Assembly: GCA_021738565.1 (NCBI GenBank) | Contig: JAIPBT010000010.1 | Coordinates: 1 to 64,000, forward strand | Reading direction: 5' to 3' | Source: Bacteroidales bacterium | GTDB taxonomy: Bacteria > Bacteroidota > Bacteroidia > Bacteroidales > GCA-2748055 | Length of the DNA: 64,000 bases | In this document: piece by piece, positions 8,854 through 17,578 of the stretch | Layout: the number at the start of each line of letters is the position of its first letter | How positions within the stretch are numbered: the stretch's first letter is position 1 | Translations under genes and position numbers: made by a program | Notes under the pieces: generated by a model | Seen by the model: the letters and a program-made list of their open reading frames with translations, nothing else | The model's database searches: none | What the model was told of the DNA's origin: nothing

Positions 8854-10004
8854 TGAAGATCTCCAATACATATAGAAAATGGTGTTTTATGGTGGCATTA
8901 TTGATCCTGATCCCAGGATGCATTGAACCTTACAATCCTGACATATCAAGGTATGAGGATATCCTGGTGGTTGATGGTACATTTACCAACATTGAAGAGG
9001 ACCAATATCTTATACTTTCAAGAACTTATGGGTATTATGAGTCGGAAAACAAAATGGAGACCGGGGCGGTGGTTGTTATAAGAAATAATGAGGGGATTAC
9101 CGGAACCTATACTGAGATCGATGATGGTGTTTATTTGCTTCAAAAAGGGACATTTTCAGGCGAAACGGGCAAAAGTTACCAGATCATCATTGAAACATCT
9201 GATGGGAAGCATTACGAGTCGGGGTATGAATTGCTGAAGAAGCCTGTTGAAATTGATTCGGTATTTTATGACATTGAACTGGACAAAGAAACCCTTTCAG
9301 GTGAAAAATATGACGGACTGCAGATCTATCTCACTTCAGGGGATGAAAATAATGAAACCCATTATTATCGCTGGGATTGGGAAGAAACATGGGAATTTAT
9401 GGTGCCCTTTGTAAAACCGGGATTCCAGAACAGGATAAAATGCTGGAGAACAATTCATTCTACAAATATCACCATTGCCAGTACCTTGAACCTGAAAGAA
9501 GACCTCATTTACAAGCAAAAACTAAACTTCGTTACATCAAGAAATTCCAAATTATCACGCGTCTATTCCATTCTTGTGAGACAATATTCGCTTACGCCGG
9601 AGGCTTTTGATTTCTGGAGGAAACTGGAATTGTCGAATGAACATACAGGATCACTATTCGATCCTCCCCCAACACCGGTTACAGGAAACATTGAGAACAC
9701 TGAGGACCCTTATGAACCTGTACTGGGTTATTTCCAGGTATCCGGAGTCAGCGAAAAAAGGATATTCATAAAACGTTCAGTTCTGCCGGCTGTATTTGAT
9801 CTTACCACCGGCAATGAACACTGCAGCAGTCTTGAAGTTATGGGAGAAGGCATTGAAGAGGTACAGGACGGATGGTACCTGCTGCAGCGTTATACGTGGA
9901 TGGATACCATATGGACCTCTCTTTCCAGTCATATTGACTGTTATGACTGTACACAAAGGGGAGAAAATGTACAACCTGAATATTGGATAGATTCAGATGA
10001 ATAG
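8853..10004 (+). CDS. DUF4249-family lipoprotein, module 1
   Basis: A 383-residue lipoprotein. The N-terminus has a lipoprotein signal with Cys in LIPGCIEP (about residue 23), then a beta-rich immunoglobulin-like N-terminal part with the family feature LVVDGTFTN. This matches the DUF4249 family of Bacteroidota, whose genes are usually found beside TonB-dependent receptors; the biochemical role is not established. Its start overlaps the receptor stop by one base (TAATG) and its stop overlaps the next start by 8 bp. It is paralogous to the protein at 24352-25524. By analogy with SusD it may be a surface partner of the receptor, but that is inference. Confidence 0.8.
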   Translation: MKISNTYRKWCFMVALLILIPGCIEPYNPDISRYEDILVVDGTFTNIEEDQYLILSRTYGYYESENKMETGAVVVIRNNEGITGTYTEIDDGVYLLQKGTFSGETGKSYQIIIETSDGKHYESGYELLKKPVEIDSVFYDIELDKETLSGEKYDGLQIYLTSGDENNETHYYRWDWEETWEFMVPFVKPGFQNRIKCWRTIHSTNITIASTLNLKEDLIYKQKLNFVTSRNSKLSRVYSILVRQYSLTPEAFDFWRKLELSNEHTGSLFDPPPTPVTGNIENTEDPYEPVLGYFQVSGVSEKRIFIKRSVLPAVFDLTTGNEHCSSLEVMGEGIEEVQDGWYLLQRYTWMDTIWTSLSSHIDCYDCTQRGENVQPEYWIDSDE

Positions 10005-12282
10005 GAAGAATTATATCATCACATTATTACTGTTTGGCATTGTAACATTGCTGGAAGGCCAGGTGATGTTTCGCAATGAAATGCTTAATCAGCTTGATTT
10101 TTACAACCGGAATGGTTACAGTGAGAAAGTACTGTTGTATCCCGATAAGGACCTGTATTTTGCGGGAGATGAAATGAAGTTCGGCATCCGCCTGACCGAG
10201 GGGAAGTGCCATTTACCGGAAGCCCTTTCCTCCATTGTATATGTTGAATTACTTGATTTCAGAAATCAGCCTTTTGCACAGAAAAAGTTCCGTATAAACA
10301 ATTCATCCGGATCCGGGATCCTCAAGCTGCCATTGACACTTGCAAGCGGCAATTACATGCTCAGGGCATATACAAGCTGGATGAAGAACTTCAGCCCATT
10401 GCACTATTTTCATTTGCCATTAACAATAATCAACCCGGAAAAACCCTACCCATCGATTGCATCCTCAGAAACCAGGATTGCCCATATAGATTTTTCTCCG
10501 GAAGGCGGGAACCTGGTGCAAGGGGTTGAGAACCATCTGGCTGTCAGGTATACCAACCAGTATCACCAGAAATTCACAGATGAATGCTCCATTATCAGTC
10601 TAAATGGGGATACCGTTTGCAATGTCAGTCTTGACAAAAACGGTATTGGTATTTTCATCATCAAACCAATGCCTGGTACAACCTACGGCATATTACACCA
10701 GGACAGTCTATACCTGTTACCGGCTGCCCACGGCAACAAAATAAGTATGCATACCGAAGATGCTGGTCATGCCAGGAATATCTCCATCTTCAGTGGTTAT
10801 GACAGACCAAAGATGGAGGAAATTTATCTGCTGTTGCATCAGAACGGGGACCCCCTGATTTTTGAAAAACTTGATTTGAATGACCACCGCACCGAGTACA
10901 GCATAGAAGATAAAGAGCTGCCTCCAGGTTTTTCTGAGGTGGTTCTGTTTTCAAAAGAATTCGAATACCTTTCTTCAGCGTGCCTGTTTGGTGGCGGAAA
11001 CCAACCGGATGAACTACACGTAAGCATTTCAGATTCAATTGTCACTGCCAGATCGACCCTGTCACTGCAGATAAAAACAGAGCCGGGTGCGAGAATCTCC
11101 GCATCTGTATTCCTGCCCGCATTTACTGATTCAATTTCAAACCAGCCAACAAGCGCCTTTTATAAGCATTGGCAAGGCAATATATATCCGGATCCGGAAA
11201 AAACCAAAGCAGAAATGATCTTCAGGGGCAGAGATATGGGCAGTTACCAAACCATTACAAGAATAAAAACCATTGAATTCCCTCCGGAGATCAGGAACGA
11301 TCTCATTTCAGGAGCAGTATTGAACGGAAATAAAAACCCGGAAAATAACAGCAATCTCTATATCTCCAGGCTGGGAAGGAATTGTGATGTACAGTCTGTA
11401 GACTTTGATAAAAAAGGTTCTTTTATATATTCACCGCTCGAATCTGATTTTCCGGAGCAATTGATCTTTTCCGGTGAAAACCCCGAACAGCTCAACATAT
11501 TGATCCGCCCGGAATTTTCTGAAGATTTTGCTGGGATCAACTTTCCATCCTTCCATCCGGAAAAATACAAAAACAAAGACATAAACAAACTTTTAGTTGC
11601 GAGTCAATTAAGAAATATATACAGGCCCGGAAAAAATCATGTTGAACAATCCAACGGATCGGTGAAATTTTATGGTCGACCCGATGAATCAGTACATATC
11701 AGCGATTACATCAAGCTTCCTGTAATGGAAGAATTTTTCAGGGAACTTGTAACCTATTGTATTTTTACAAGGGAAGAAGGAAGGCTAAAGCTGAATGTAC
11801 TGGGAAAACATAACAACCGCATTATCGGTCCCGATCCAATGATACTCGTTGATGGGATCCCTGTTCAGGATACAAAGACAATTCTTGATCTTGACCCCGA
11901 GACAATCAAGAGCATACATGTAAAGGCCTGCAGGTACATTTATGGCAATACCATCATGGATGGAATTGTAGATATTGAGTCCAATGATGGCAATGCTTCG
12001 GTACTTGATCTGGAAGATCGGATAGCAAGCTTTATTTATGAACCTGCAGAGAACATCAGCAGCATTGATATTGGGGAATATAACAGTACAACTTCCCATG
12101 CCTCCCTGGCTGATCAGCGAACTGTAATATGCTGGCAGCCAAATCTTGTTGCAGATTCCCATGGAAATGTATATCTGAATTTTACCCCCTCGGATGTAGA
12201 AGGTGAATATGTGATTGTTATAAATGCCCTGACAAAGAATGGGACAGCAGAAAAATATACCGGGAAATTAATTGTAAAATAA
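9997..12282 (+). CDS. MG2-domain protein with plug-like C-terminal domain, module 1
   Basis: A 761-residue exported protein (signal peptide about 1-21). Residues about 40-145 look like an alpha-2-macroglobulin MG2 domain (LLYPDKDLYFAGDEMKFGIR; later SGNYMLRAYTSWMKN). A second beta-rich domain follows (about 160-340), then a middle region. Residues about 555-660 resemble a TonB-receptor plug (GPDPMILVDGIPVQD, then DPETIKSIHVKACRYIYGN), but there is no beta-barrel after it; the protein ends with another beta domain (VEGEYVIVINALTKNG). It is the last gene of module 1 and ends 3 bp from the convergent kynureninase gene. Paralogue: 22653-24335, which is about 200 residues shorter. Function unknown. 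Confidence 0.82.
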   Translation: MNRKNYIITLLLFGIVTLLEGQVMFRNEMLNQLDFYNRNGYSEKVLLYPDKDLYFAGDEMKFGIRLTEGKCHLPEALSSIVYVELLDFRNQPFAQKKFRINNSSGSGILKLPLTLASGNYMLRAYTSWMKNFSPLHYFHLPLTIINPEKPYPSIASSETRIAHIDFSPEGGNLVQGVENHLAVRYTNQYHQKFTDECSIISLNGDTVCNVSLDKNGIGIFIIKPMPGTTYGILHQDSLYLLPAAHGNKISMHTEDAGHARNISIFSGYDRPKMEEIYLLLHQNGDPLIFEKLDLNDHRTEYSIEDKELPPGFSEVVLFSKEFEYLSSACLFGGGNQPDELHVSISDSIVTARSTLSLQIKTEPGARISASVFLPAFTDSISNQPTSAFYKHWQGNIYPDPEKTKAEMIFRGRDMGSYQTITRIKTIEFPPEIRNDLISGAVLNGNKNPENNSNLYISRLGRNCDVQSVDFDKKGSFIYSPLESDFPEQLIFSGENPEQLNILIRPEFSEDFAGINFPSFHPEKYKNKDINKLLVASQLRNIYRPGKNHVEQSNGSVKFYGRPDESVHISDYIKLPVMEEFFRELVTYCIFTREEGRLKLNVLGKHNNRIIGPDPMILVDGIPVQDTKTILDLDPETIKSIHVKACRYIYGNTIMDGIVDIESNDGNASVLDLEDRIASFIYEPAENISSIDIGEYNSTTSHASLADQRTVICWQPNLVADSHGNVYLNFTPSDVEGEYVIVINALTKNGTAEKYTGKLIVK

Positions 12283-12285
12283 GGT

Positions 12286-13569
12286 TCAGGTAACTGTATC
12301 CTTACCATTATCAACCGAAGCATACAGCCCTTCTTTCACTATTCGCTCCATTTCCATTACGGCATCGTAAATCTCAATGTAACTGGTATACAATGGAGCG
12401 ATTCCAAGTCGTATGTTGTCCGGCTCCCTGAAATCAGGAATGATCACACGTTCCCCTATTCCGGGATTGATCATTGCCTTGCTGATCCTGAATGCTTCAT
12501 TATGCTGCAGAGAAACATGAGATCCCCTGCACCCGGGATCACGCGGGGAACCGACCCTGAAACCTAGTGAAACAAGATATTTGTCAGCCAGGTCAATGAG
12601 AAAGGAGGTCTGACGAATGCTTTTTTCCCTGATGCGGTCCATTCCAGCATCAATGAACATATCCAGCGATGTCTCCAGGGGCATCATGGACAATACAGGT
12701 GGAGTTCCCGCCAGAAATTTCCGTATCCCTCCTGCAGCCCTGTAATCAATACGAAAATCAAAGGGTTGATCATCCCCGAACCAGCCCCATACCGGTGACT
12801 GTAATTTATCCTGAAGTTCATTTCTTACATAAACGAATGCCGGAGAACCCGGTCCGCCATTGAGGTATTTGTAAGTACAACCTACAGCAAGATCGGCATT
12901 TGCGTCTTCCAGGTTAACAGGCACGGATCCAATGCTGTGGCTCAGATCCCACAGGACAAGTGTACCCTTGCTGTGCGCATAACGGGTCAGCTCCTTCATC
13001 GGGTACATGAAGGAACTTTTGAATGCCACATGTGATAATGTTAAAAGTGCGGTATTTTGATCCAGGGCATTGATAATGTCCTCAAAATTCATTGAGGAAC
13101 CGTCTACAGATCTCAGGACAACAAGTTCATAATCGCTACCCAATTCATTGACCAGCCCCTGCATTACATAAATATCAGATGGGAAATTCAGATCATCAGT
13201 AATTATCTTTTTCCGGCCTTTCTGCATCTTTATTACGGAATGGGCCAGTTTGTAGAGGTTCACTGAAGTAGAATCCGATATAACGACCTCACCCCTGCCT
13301 GCGCCTGCAAGTGTTGCAATCTTGTCACCAAGCTCTGTGTTCTTGTTATACCAGTTCTCGTTCCATGACCGTATCAGCCTTTCTCCCCATTGAAAATTCG
13401 CGGCATCTTCAAGGACCTTTACAGATCCCTTCGGAAGTCTTCCCAGTGAATTGCCGTCAAGGTATATCATATCCGGGTCCGGAATAAGAAATTCTTGCCG
13501 GTATGCCCGGAGAGGATCTTCGGCATCAAGATAAAGGGCATATTCCTCCGTGTACTTATTCATCATCAT
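12286..13569 (-). CDS. kynU: Kynureninase
   Basis: A 427-residue cytosolic pyridoxal-phosphate enzyme that hydrolyses kynurenine (or 3-hydroxykynurenine) to anthranilate (or 3-hydroxyanthranilate) and alanine. Recognisable family segments are YLDGNSLGRLPKG near residue 36, WDLSHSIGSVP with the PLP-contacting Asp, and GCTYKYLNGGPGSPAF, whose Lys forms the Schiff base. Length is usual for KynU. No other tryptophan-to-NAD gene (dioxygenase, formamidase or monooxygenase) lies in the window, so the enzyme stands alone here. It converges on module 1 with only 3 bp between stop codons. Three successive ATG codons begin the gene; the first was used. Confidence 0.93.
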   Translation of the reverse strand: MMMNKYTEEYALYLDAEDPLRAYRQEFLIPDPDMIYLDGNSLGRLPKGSVKVLEDAANFQWGERLIRSWNENWYNKNTELGDKIATLAGAGRGEVVISDSTSVNLYKLAHSVIKMQKGRKKIITDDLNFPSDIYVMQGLVNELGSDYELVVLRSVDGSSMNFEDIINALDQNTALLTLSHVAFKSSFMYPMKELTRYAHSKGTLVLWDLSHSIGSVPVNLEDANADLAVGCTYKYLNGGPGSPAFVYVRNELQDKLQSPVWGWFGDDQPFDFRIDYRAAGGIRKFLAGTPPVLSMMPLETSLDMFIDAGMDRIREKSIRQTSFLIDLADKYLVSLGFRVGSPRDPGCRGSHVSLQHNEAFRISKAMINPGIGERVIIPDFREPDNIRLGIAPLYTSYIEIYDAVMEMERIVKEGLYASVDNGKDTVT

Positions 13570-13629
13570 TTTGCAATGGGTGAATTTATAAAAACCCCGC
13601 TGATTCGATTGAAAGCCCTCTTAACCTGA

Positions 13630-14364
13630 CTATTTCAGAAACGATGCTGCCCCATGATCGAGGTACCATTCCAGCTGACCACGCCAGGGATCTACCAGGG
13701 AAGCGGGATATTCAGTGTAATTTTCTGTTCTCCTGATAACTGTCGCAGCAATCATTGCTTTACTTTCACCTGCTACTGTAAAAATAACTTTGTTTGCTGC
13801 ATTGATAAGGTGACCCGTAAAGGTTATCCTTCTTTGTTTCGAAACAGGATGCGTTGCCACAGTGCAAAGCCTTTCCTTTTTCCACAGATCAATCTGATCA
13901 GGGAATACTGAGGCAGTATGTCCATCGTCACCCATTCCCAGGAAGATAAGATCAAATACCGGGAATGAAAGTTCCGGAGAAACCTTATCAATAATTAAAT
14001 CACTGTATCTTCTTGCCTCCTTGACAGGATCGAATTCACCCATAATTCGAAAATATGAACCTGGAGGTACATTAAGCGGATCCAGTAATTCCCGCTTCGC
14101 GACACCAAAGTTACTTTCAGGATGTTCAGGTAGAACACAACGCTCATCCACCCAGAATATCCTAATCCGTTCCCAATCAAAGCCGGGCGGATTCTTTACC
14201 AGTTCACGAAAAAAGTCAACTGGGGTCCTGCCCCCTGAAAGTGCCAGGTATACCGTATCTTTTTCCCTGAGCAGCAGTTCAATGTACTTAGAGAAATCAG
14301 AAGCCAGCTTTGCAGACATTTGTTGTCTGGTGGAATAAATATTCAATATAGGCTGACTGGTCAT
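13630..14364 (-). CDS. pgl: 6-phosphogluconolactonase
   Basis: A 244-residue enzyme of the DevB/SOL type that hydrolyses 6-phosphogluconolactone to 6-phosphogluconate, the second step of the oxidative pentose phosphate pathway. Family motifs are visible: LALSGGRTPVDFF (phosphate binding), DERCVLPEHPESNFG and LGMGDDGHTASVFP. The ATG overlaps the stop of zwf by 4 bp (ATGA), so it is translationally coupled to the gene that makes its substrate. 6-phosphogluconate dehydrogenase is not in the window. Confidence 0.95.
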   Translation of the reverse strand: MTSQPILNIYSTRQQMSAKLASDFSKYIELLLREKDTVYLALSGGRTPVDFFRELVKNPPGFDWERIRIFWVDERCVLPEHPESNFGVAKRELLDPLNVPPGSYFRIMGEFDPVKEARRYSDLIIDKVSPELSFPVFDLIFLGMGDDGHTASVFPDQIDLWKKERLCTVATHPVSKQRRITFTGHLINAANKVIFTVAGESKAMIAATVIRRTENYTEYPASLVDPWRGQLEWYLDHGAASFLK

Positions 14365-15884
14365 AATTCACAGTATATACCATCATCCGCAAGGTTCTTG
14401 CTGGGATAGCTCCAGGTTAATTTTCTTCCTTCTATCAATGAATCAGCCTGTTCCGGACCCCACGTGCCACATGGGTAACCATAAAGTGGAAAATGCTGAT
14501 CATCTTCCCACCTCTGCAGGATCGGGTCAACGATCTTCCAGGCCTCTTCAACAGCATCTCCCCTTGCATACAGTGTGGAATCACCCTGAATGCAATCCAG
14601 AAGCAGTCGCTCATAAGCTTTCGGAATTTCAGCATTCATAAGGTCTTTGTAATGAAAATCCATGTTCACATCCTGAACATTGTAACCTGCTCCCTGCACC
14701 TTCATTCCAAATTTAAGCAAAATTCCCTCATTTGGCTGAATGCGGATGATCAACTGGTTTGAGGACTCATATCCTTTGCCTTCATTACAAAAAAGTGTGT
14801 GCGGTGATGGCTTGAAGTGAATGACGATCTCTGTGACTTTTGCAGGCATTCGCTTCCCCGTGCGGACATAAAAGGGAACGCCGCCCCACCTCCAGTTGTC
14901 GATATATAATTTTACCGCAACATATGTTTCGGTCCTGGATGCCGGGGGAACGCCCTGTTCATTCCGGTATGACCTTTGTAATTCTCCCCGCACATGTGCC
15001 TCCATGTATTGACCCCGGATCACGTTATCTTCAACTTCATCTTTACTGATTAGTCTGACAGACTGAAATACTTTCAGCATCTCATTCCTTATATTATCTG
15101 AACTTATTGATGAAGGGGGTTCCATGGCCACAATTGCCACCAGCTGTAAAAGATGATTCTGAAACATATCCCGCAACGCTCCCGACCTGTCATAATATCC
15201 TCCCCTGCTGCCAACCCCAAAATCCTCAGAAGAGGTTATCTCCACATGATCAATGTAATTCCTGTTCCATAAAGGCTCAAAAATACCGTTTGAAAATCTT
15301 GTTACAAAGATGTTCTGGACAGTTTCCTTGCCAAGGTAATGGTCAATCCGGTAGATCTGGTCCTCGGAAAGTACGGAAAGCAGCTGTTCGTTCAATTTCC
15401 TGGCCGACCCAAAGTCCAGTCCAAATGGTTTCTCAATAATGATCCGCTTCCAGAAACCATTCTTTTCTGATGTCATTTGAAAATCATGAAGATAGCGGGG
15501 AATCGTTTTATAAAGGGATGGAGGAGTGGCAAGGTAAAAAATATAATTACCAGGAATACCGTATGATTTTCTCAGCTCCGATAATTTCGTTTCAAGGTGC
15601 GGGTAACCTGATTCATCAGCCGGGTCCATTTCCAAATAGTGAACCCGATCCAGAAAACCTTTATTGTCATTACCTTCAGAGTTTCCGGTTCCGGAAACTG
15701 TCTCTCCGATGTAATCCCGATAACTCCCATCATTAAAGGAAGTTCTGCCAATACCAAGGATGCCAAACTGTTCAGGAAGAAGTTTACCTGAATACAACTT
15801 ATACAAAGCCGGGATGAGTTTTCTCCTGGTAAGATCTCCTGAAGCGCCAAAAATTACGAGAATATGAGGCTCTGTCCGTTGCAC
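14361..15884 (-). CDS. zwf: Glucose-6-phosphate 1-dehydrogenase
   Basis: A 507-residue enzyme oxidising glucose-6-phosphate to 6-phosphogluconolactone with NADP(+). The N-terminal Rossmann motif is GASGDLTRRKLIPALY and the substrate/catalytic motif is YRIDHYLGKETVQN, with the catalytic His following. Length is normal. The start is a GTG at 15884 that overlaps the stop of the FKBP gene by one base (TAGTG), and the end overlaps pgl by 4 bp, so the three genes form one operon. With pgl it supplies NADPH and pentose phosphates. Confidence 0.96.
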   Translation of the reverse strand: MQRTEPHILVIFGASGDLTRRKLIPALYKLYSGKLLPEQFGILGIGRTSFNDGSYRDYIGETVSGTGNSEGNDNKGFLDRVHYLEMDPADESGYPHLETKLSELRKSYGIPGNYIFYLATPPSLYKTIPRYLHDFQMTSEKNGFWKRIIIEKPFGLDFGSARKLNEQLLSVLSEDQIYRIDHYLGKETVQNIFVTRFSNGIFEPLWNRNYIDHVEITSSEDFGVGSRGGYYDRSGALRDMFQNHLLQLVAIVAMEPPSSISSDNIRNEMLKVFQSVRLISKDEVEDNVIRGQYMEAHVRGELQRSYRNEQGVPPASRTETYVAVKLYIDNWRWGGVPFYVRTGKRMPAKVTEIVIHFKPSPHTLFCNEGKGYESSNQLIIRIQPNEGILLKFGMKVQGAGYNVQDVNMDFHYKDLMNAEIPKAYERLLLDCIQGDSTLYARGDAVEEAWKIVDPILQRWEDDQHFPLYGYPCGTWGPEQADSLIEGRKLTWSYPSKNLADDGIYCEL

Positions 15885-16552
15885 TATTGCTTCATGATTT
15901 CCAACAATTCTATTTCAAACATGATGGTAGAACCTGGCTCAACATCTCCTGCATACCTGTCACCATAAGCGAGTTCCGAAGGAGAGAAAATAAGGTACCT
16001 GGATCCGACCGGCATTAACTGCAGCACTTCTGTCCAGGCAGGAATGATACTTGAAACAGTAAAGACACCGGTTTCTCCCCTGTCCTCGGAAGAATCAAAT
16101 ACGGTCCCGTCAAGAAGGAATCCTTTGTAATTCACTTTTACTTTTGAATCTGCTGTTGGGATCTCACCTGTGCCCTGCTTAAGAATTTTGTATTGCAGTC
16201 CGGATTCGGTCTCAATGATACCTTCCACTTCACTGTTCTTTTCAAGAAAAAGTTTGCCCATCTTTTTGTTTCTTTCCACCAACTCATTTTTCACCTGCGA
16301 AACAACACGTCCGATGTAATCGTTTGCTTCCCTGACACGCATATATGCTGCACTGTCAGCTGCTGACATATAGCCTTTCAATACCATTTCATGATCGAGG
16401 GTGATCCCAAACTGGGTTGTTCCATCATACATACTTACCCCCACTGCATATGAAACACTGTCTTTCCTGTTTTTCAACCTAACCTGTTCCTGTGAAAAAA
16501 CTGAATTTGCAAGAAAGATTATCAACACGGCAATAAATGCACTATTCTTCAT
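15884..16552 (-). CDS. FKBP-type peptidyl-prolyl cis-trans isomerase
   Basis: A 222-residue exported isomerase that speeds proline isomerisation in folding proteins. It has a signal peptide (about residues 1-20, ending SVFSQ), an FKBP N-terminal dimerisation-like helical region (about 25-110) and a C-terminal FKBP domain (about 120-220) with VKVNYKGFLLDGTVFDSS and FSPSELAYGDRYAG. The location is likely periplasm or membrane surface. First gene of the FKBP-zwf-pgl operon; the coupling to a cytosolic sugar pathway looks like shared transcription rather than shared function. No clear promoter was found in the 182-bp gap upstream. Confidence 0.92.
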   Translation of the reverse strand: MKNSAFIAVLIIFLANSVFSQEQVRLKNRKDSVSYAVGVSMYDGTTQFGITLDHEMVLKGYMSAADSAAYMRVREANDYIGRVVSQVKNELVERNKKMGKLFLEKNSEVEGIIETESGLQYKILKQGTGEIPTADSKVKVNYKGFLLDGTVFDSSEDRGETGVFTVSSIIPAWTEVLQLMPVGSRYLIFSPSELAYGDRYAGDVEPGSTIMFEIELLEIMKQ

Positions 16553-16734
16553 TTTCTGTTATTTTTTAATTAGCCCGAAGATATAACAAACGTGAAGAAA
16601 AAAAAATTATTTCAAAGGGCAGTCATTTAAACTCAAATTATCAATTCAATCCCATTTTCACAATTGCGGATTTTTAATTGGAAAGGTTTTAATTAAAATA
16701 TTGGTACAAGCAGCAGTTGAAGGATCCGTTGAGA

Positions 16735-17328
16735 TCAATACCATACGCTGTTGCCAAAATCAAAAGGCGTTTGGTAAAGTACATTATCAGAACGGTGGAA
16801 TGATGCACCGATCGAAAAATTGCCAAAGTCGTAGGTTGCCCCAATTGAAAGGTCGTGAAAATTGACATAGGGCCTGTCTTCTATCCATGGAGTTGTAACA
16901 ATCCCTTTCACCCCTGTACCATGGACCACCAGGCGATCGGTAAGCCTGTAGGATGCGGAAACGTAAGTTGAAAATGTTGATAGTCCGGAAGTCTCCGGAG
17001 CTTCATTTGAAAAGTAACCGGCATGTGAAACACTGTGTGACACAAAAAAACCTCCGTGCAGTCCAACCCGGTTGTTAATGCTGTAAGTGCCCCGGGGTGA
17101 AGCATAATACTGCATCATAGAGCCCATCGATGGGGCAAATCCAATTGAAGTTCCAAGCACTGTATTGTATGAGAAGGGTGACTTAGGGTTATTGAATTCG
17201 TCAGAACCAGCCTGTTGCTCTATGCTGTCAACCTGGCTCCATATCCTGTCAACCGGATCCTGGGCATCCAGATTTGCGTCAGGAACCATCAAAAAGACAA
17301 ACAGTATGGCAATCGGTATTCGGTTCAT
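16735..17328 (-). CDS. Predicted small outer-membrane beta-barrel protein
   Basis: A 197-residue protein I do not recognise. I start it at the ATG at 17328 because this gives a clean signal peptide (MNRIPIAILFVFLMVP, cleavage near DAQD); a longer in-frame start at 17499 adds 57 residues without an export signal. After a short acidic region, the chain alternates hydrophobic and polar residues in repeated beta-strand patterns (for example STYVSASYRLTDRLVVHGTG and LSIGATYDFGNFSIGASF) and ends in an aromatic residue (SVWY), as outer-membrane barrels do. It is flanked by gaps of 182 and 250 bp and is probably monocistronic. Confidence 0.65.
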   Translation of the reverse strand: MNRIPIAILFVFLMVPDANLDAQDPVDRIWSQVDSIEQQAGSDEFNNPKSPFSYNTVLGTSIGFAPSMGSMMQYYASPRGTYSINNRVGLHGGFFVSHSVSHAGYFSNEAPETSGLSTFSTYVSASYRLTDRLVVHGTGVKGIVTTPWIEDRPYVNFHDLSIGATYDFGNFSIGASFHRSDNVLYQTPFDFGNSVWY

Positions 17329-17504
17329 CAGGTTATTTTTAAATTTTTTTAGGTCAGATGTAGCTCGCCATGACAGTTTATCAAAGATATCCAACGTCAG
17401 AAGTGAAATAATCATATGCGTGTGTGTTCCTCCAACCGGCCGATCATGGCTCGGTTCATACAGTGTAAAGTTAATCAATGTAAAAAAATTCTGCAACATG
17501 TAAA

Positions 17505-17545
17505 ATAAGAAAGTGGCATGGAATTCATCAATACCATGCCACCCT
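17505..17545 (-). terminator. Intrinsic terminator of the SGLT-like symporter gene
   Basis: A perfect 9-bp inverted repeat (GTGGCATGG at 17513-17521, CCATGCCAC at 17534-17542) with a 12-nt loop. Read on the minus strand it is followed by a T-rich run (TTTCTTATTTT). It lies 36 bp past the stop of the symporter gene at 17579. Confidence 0.8.
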
Positions 17546-17578
17546 GTTCAATGTTCCTTGCAGATTCTTTTGAACCTT

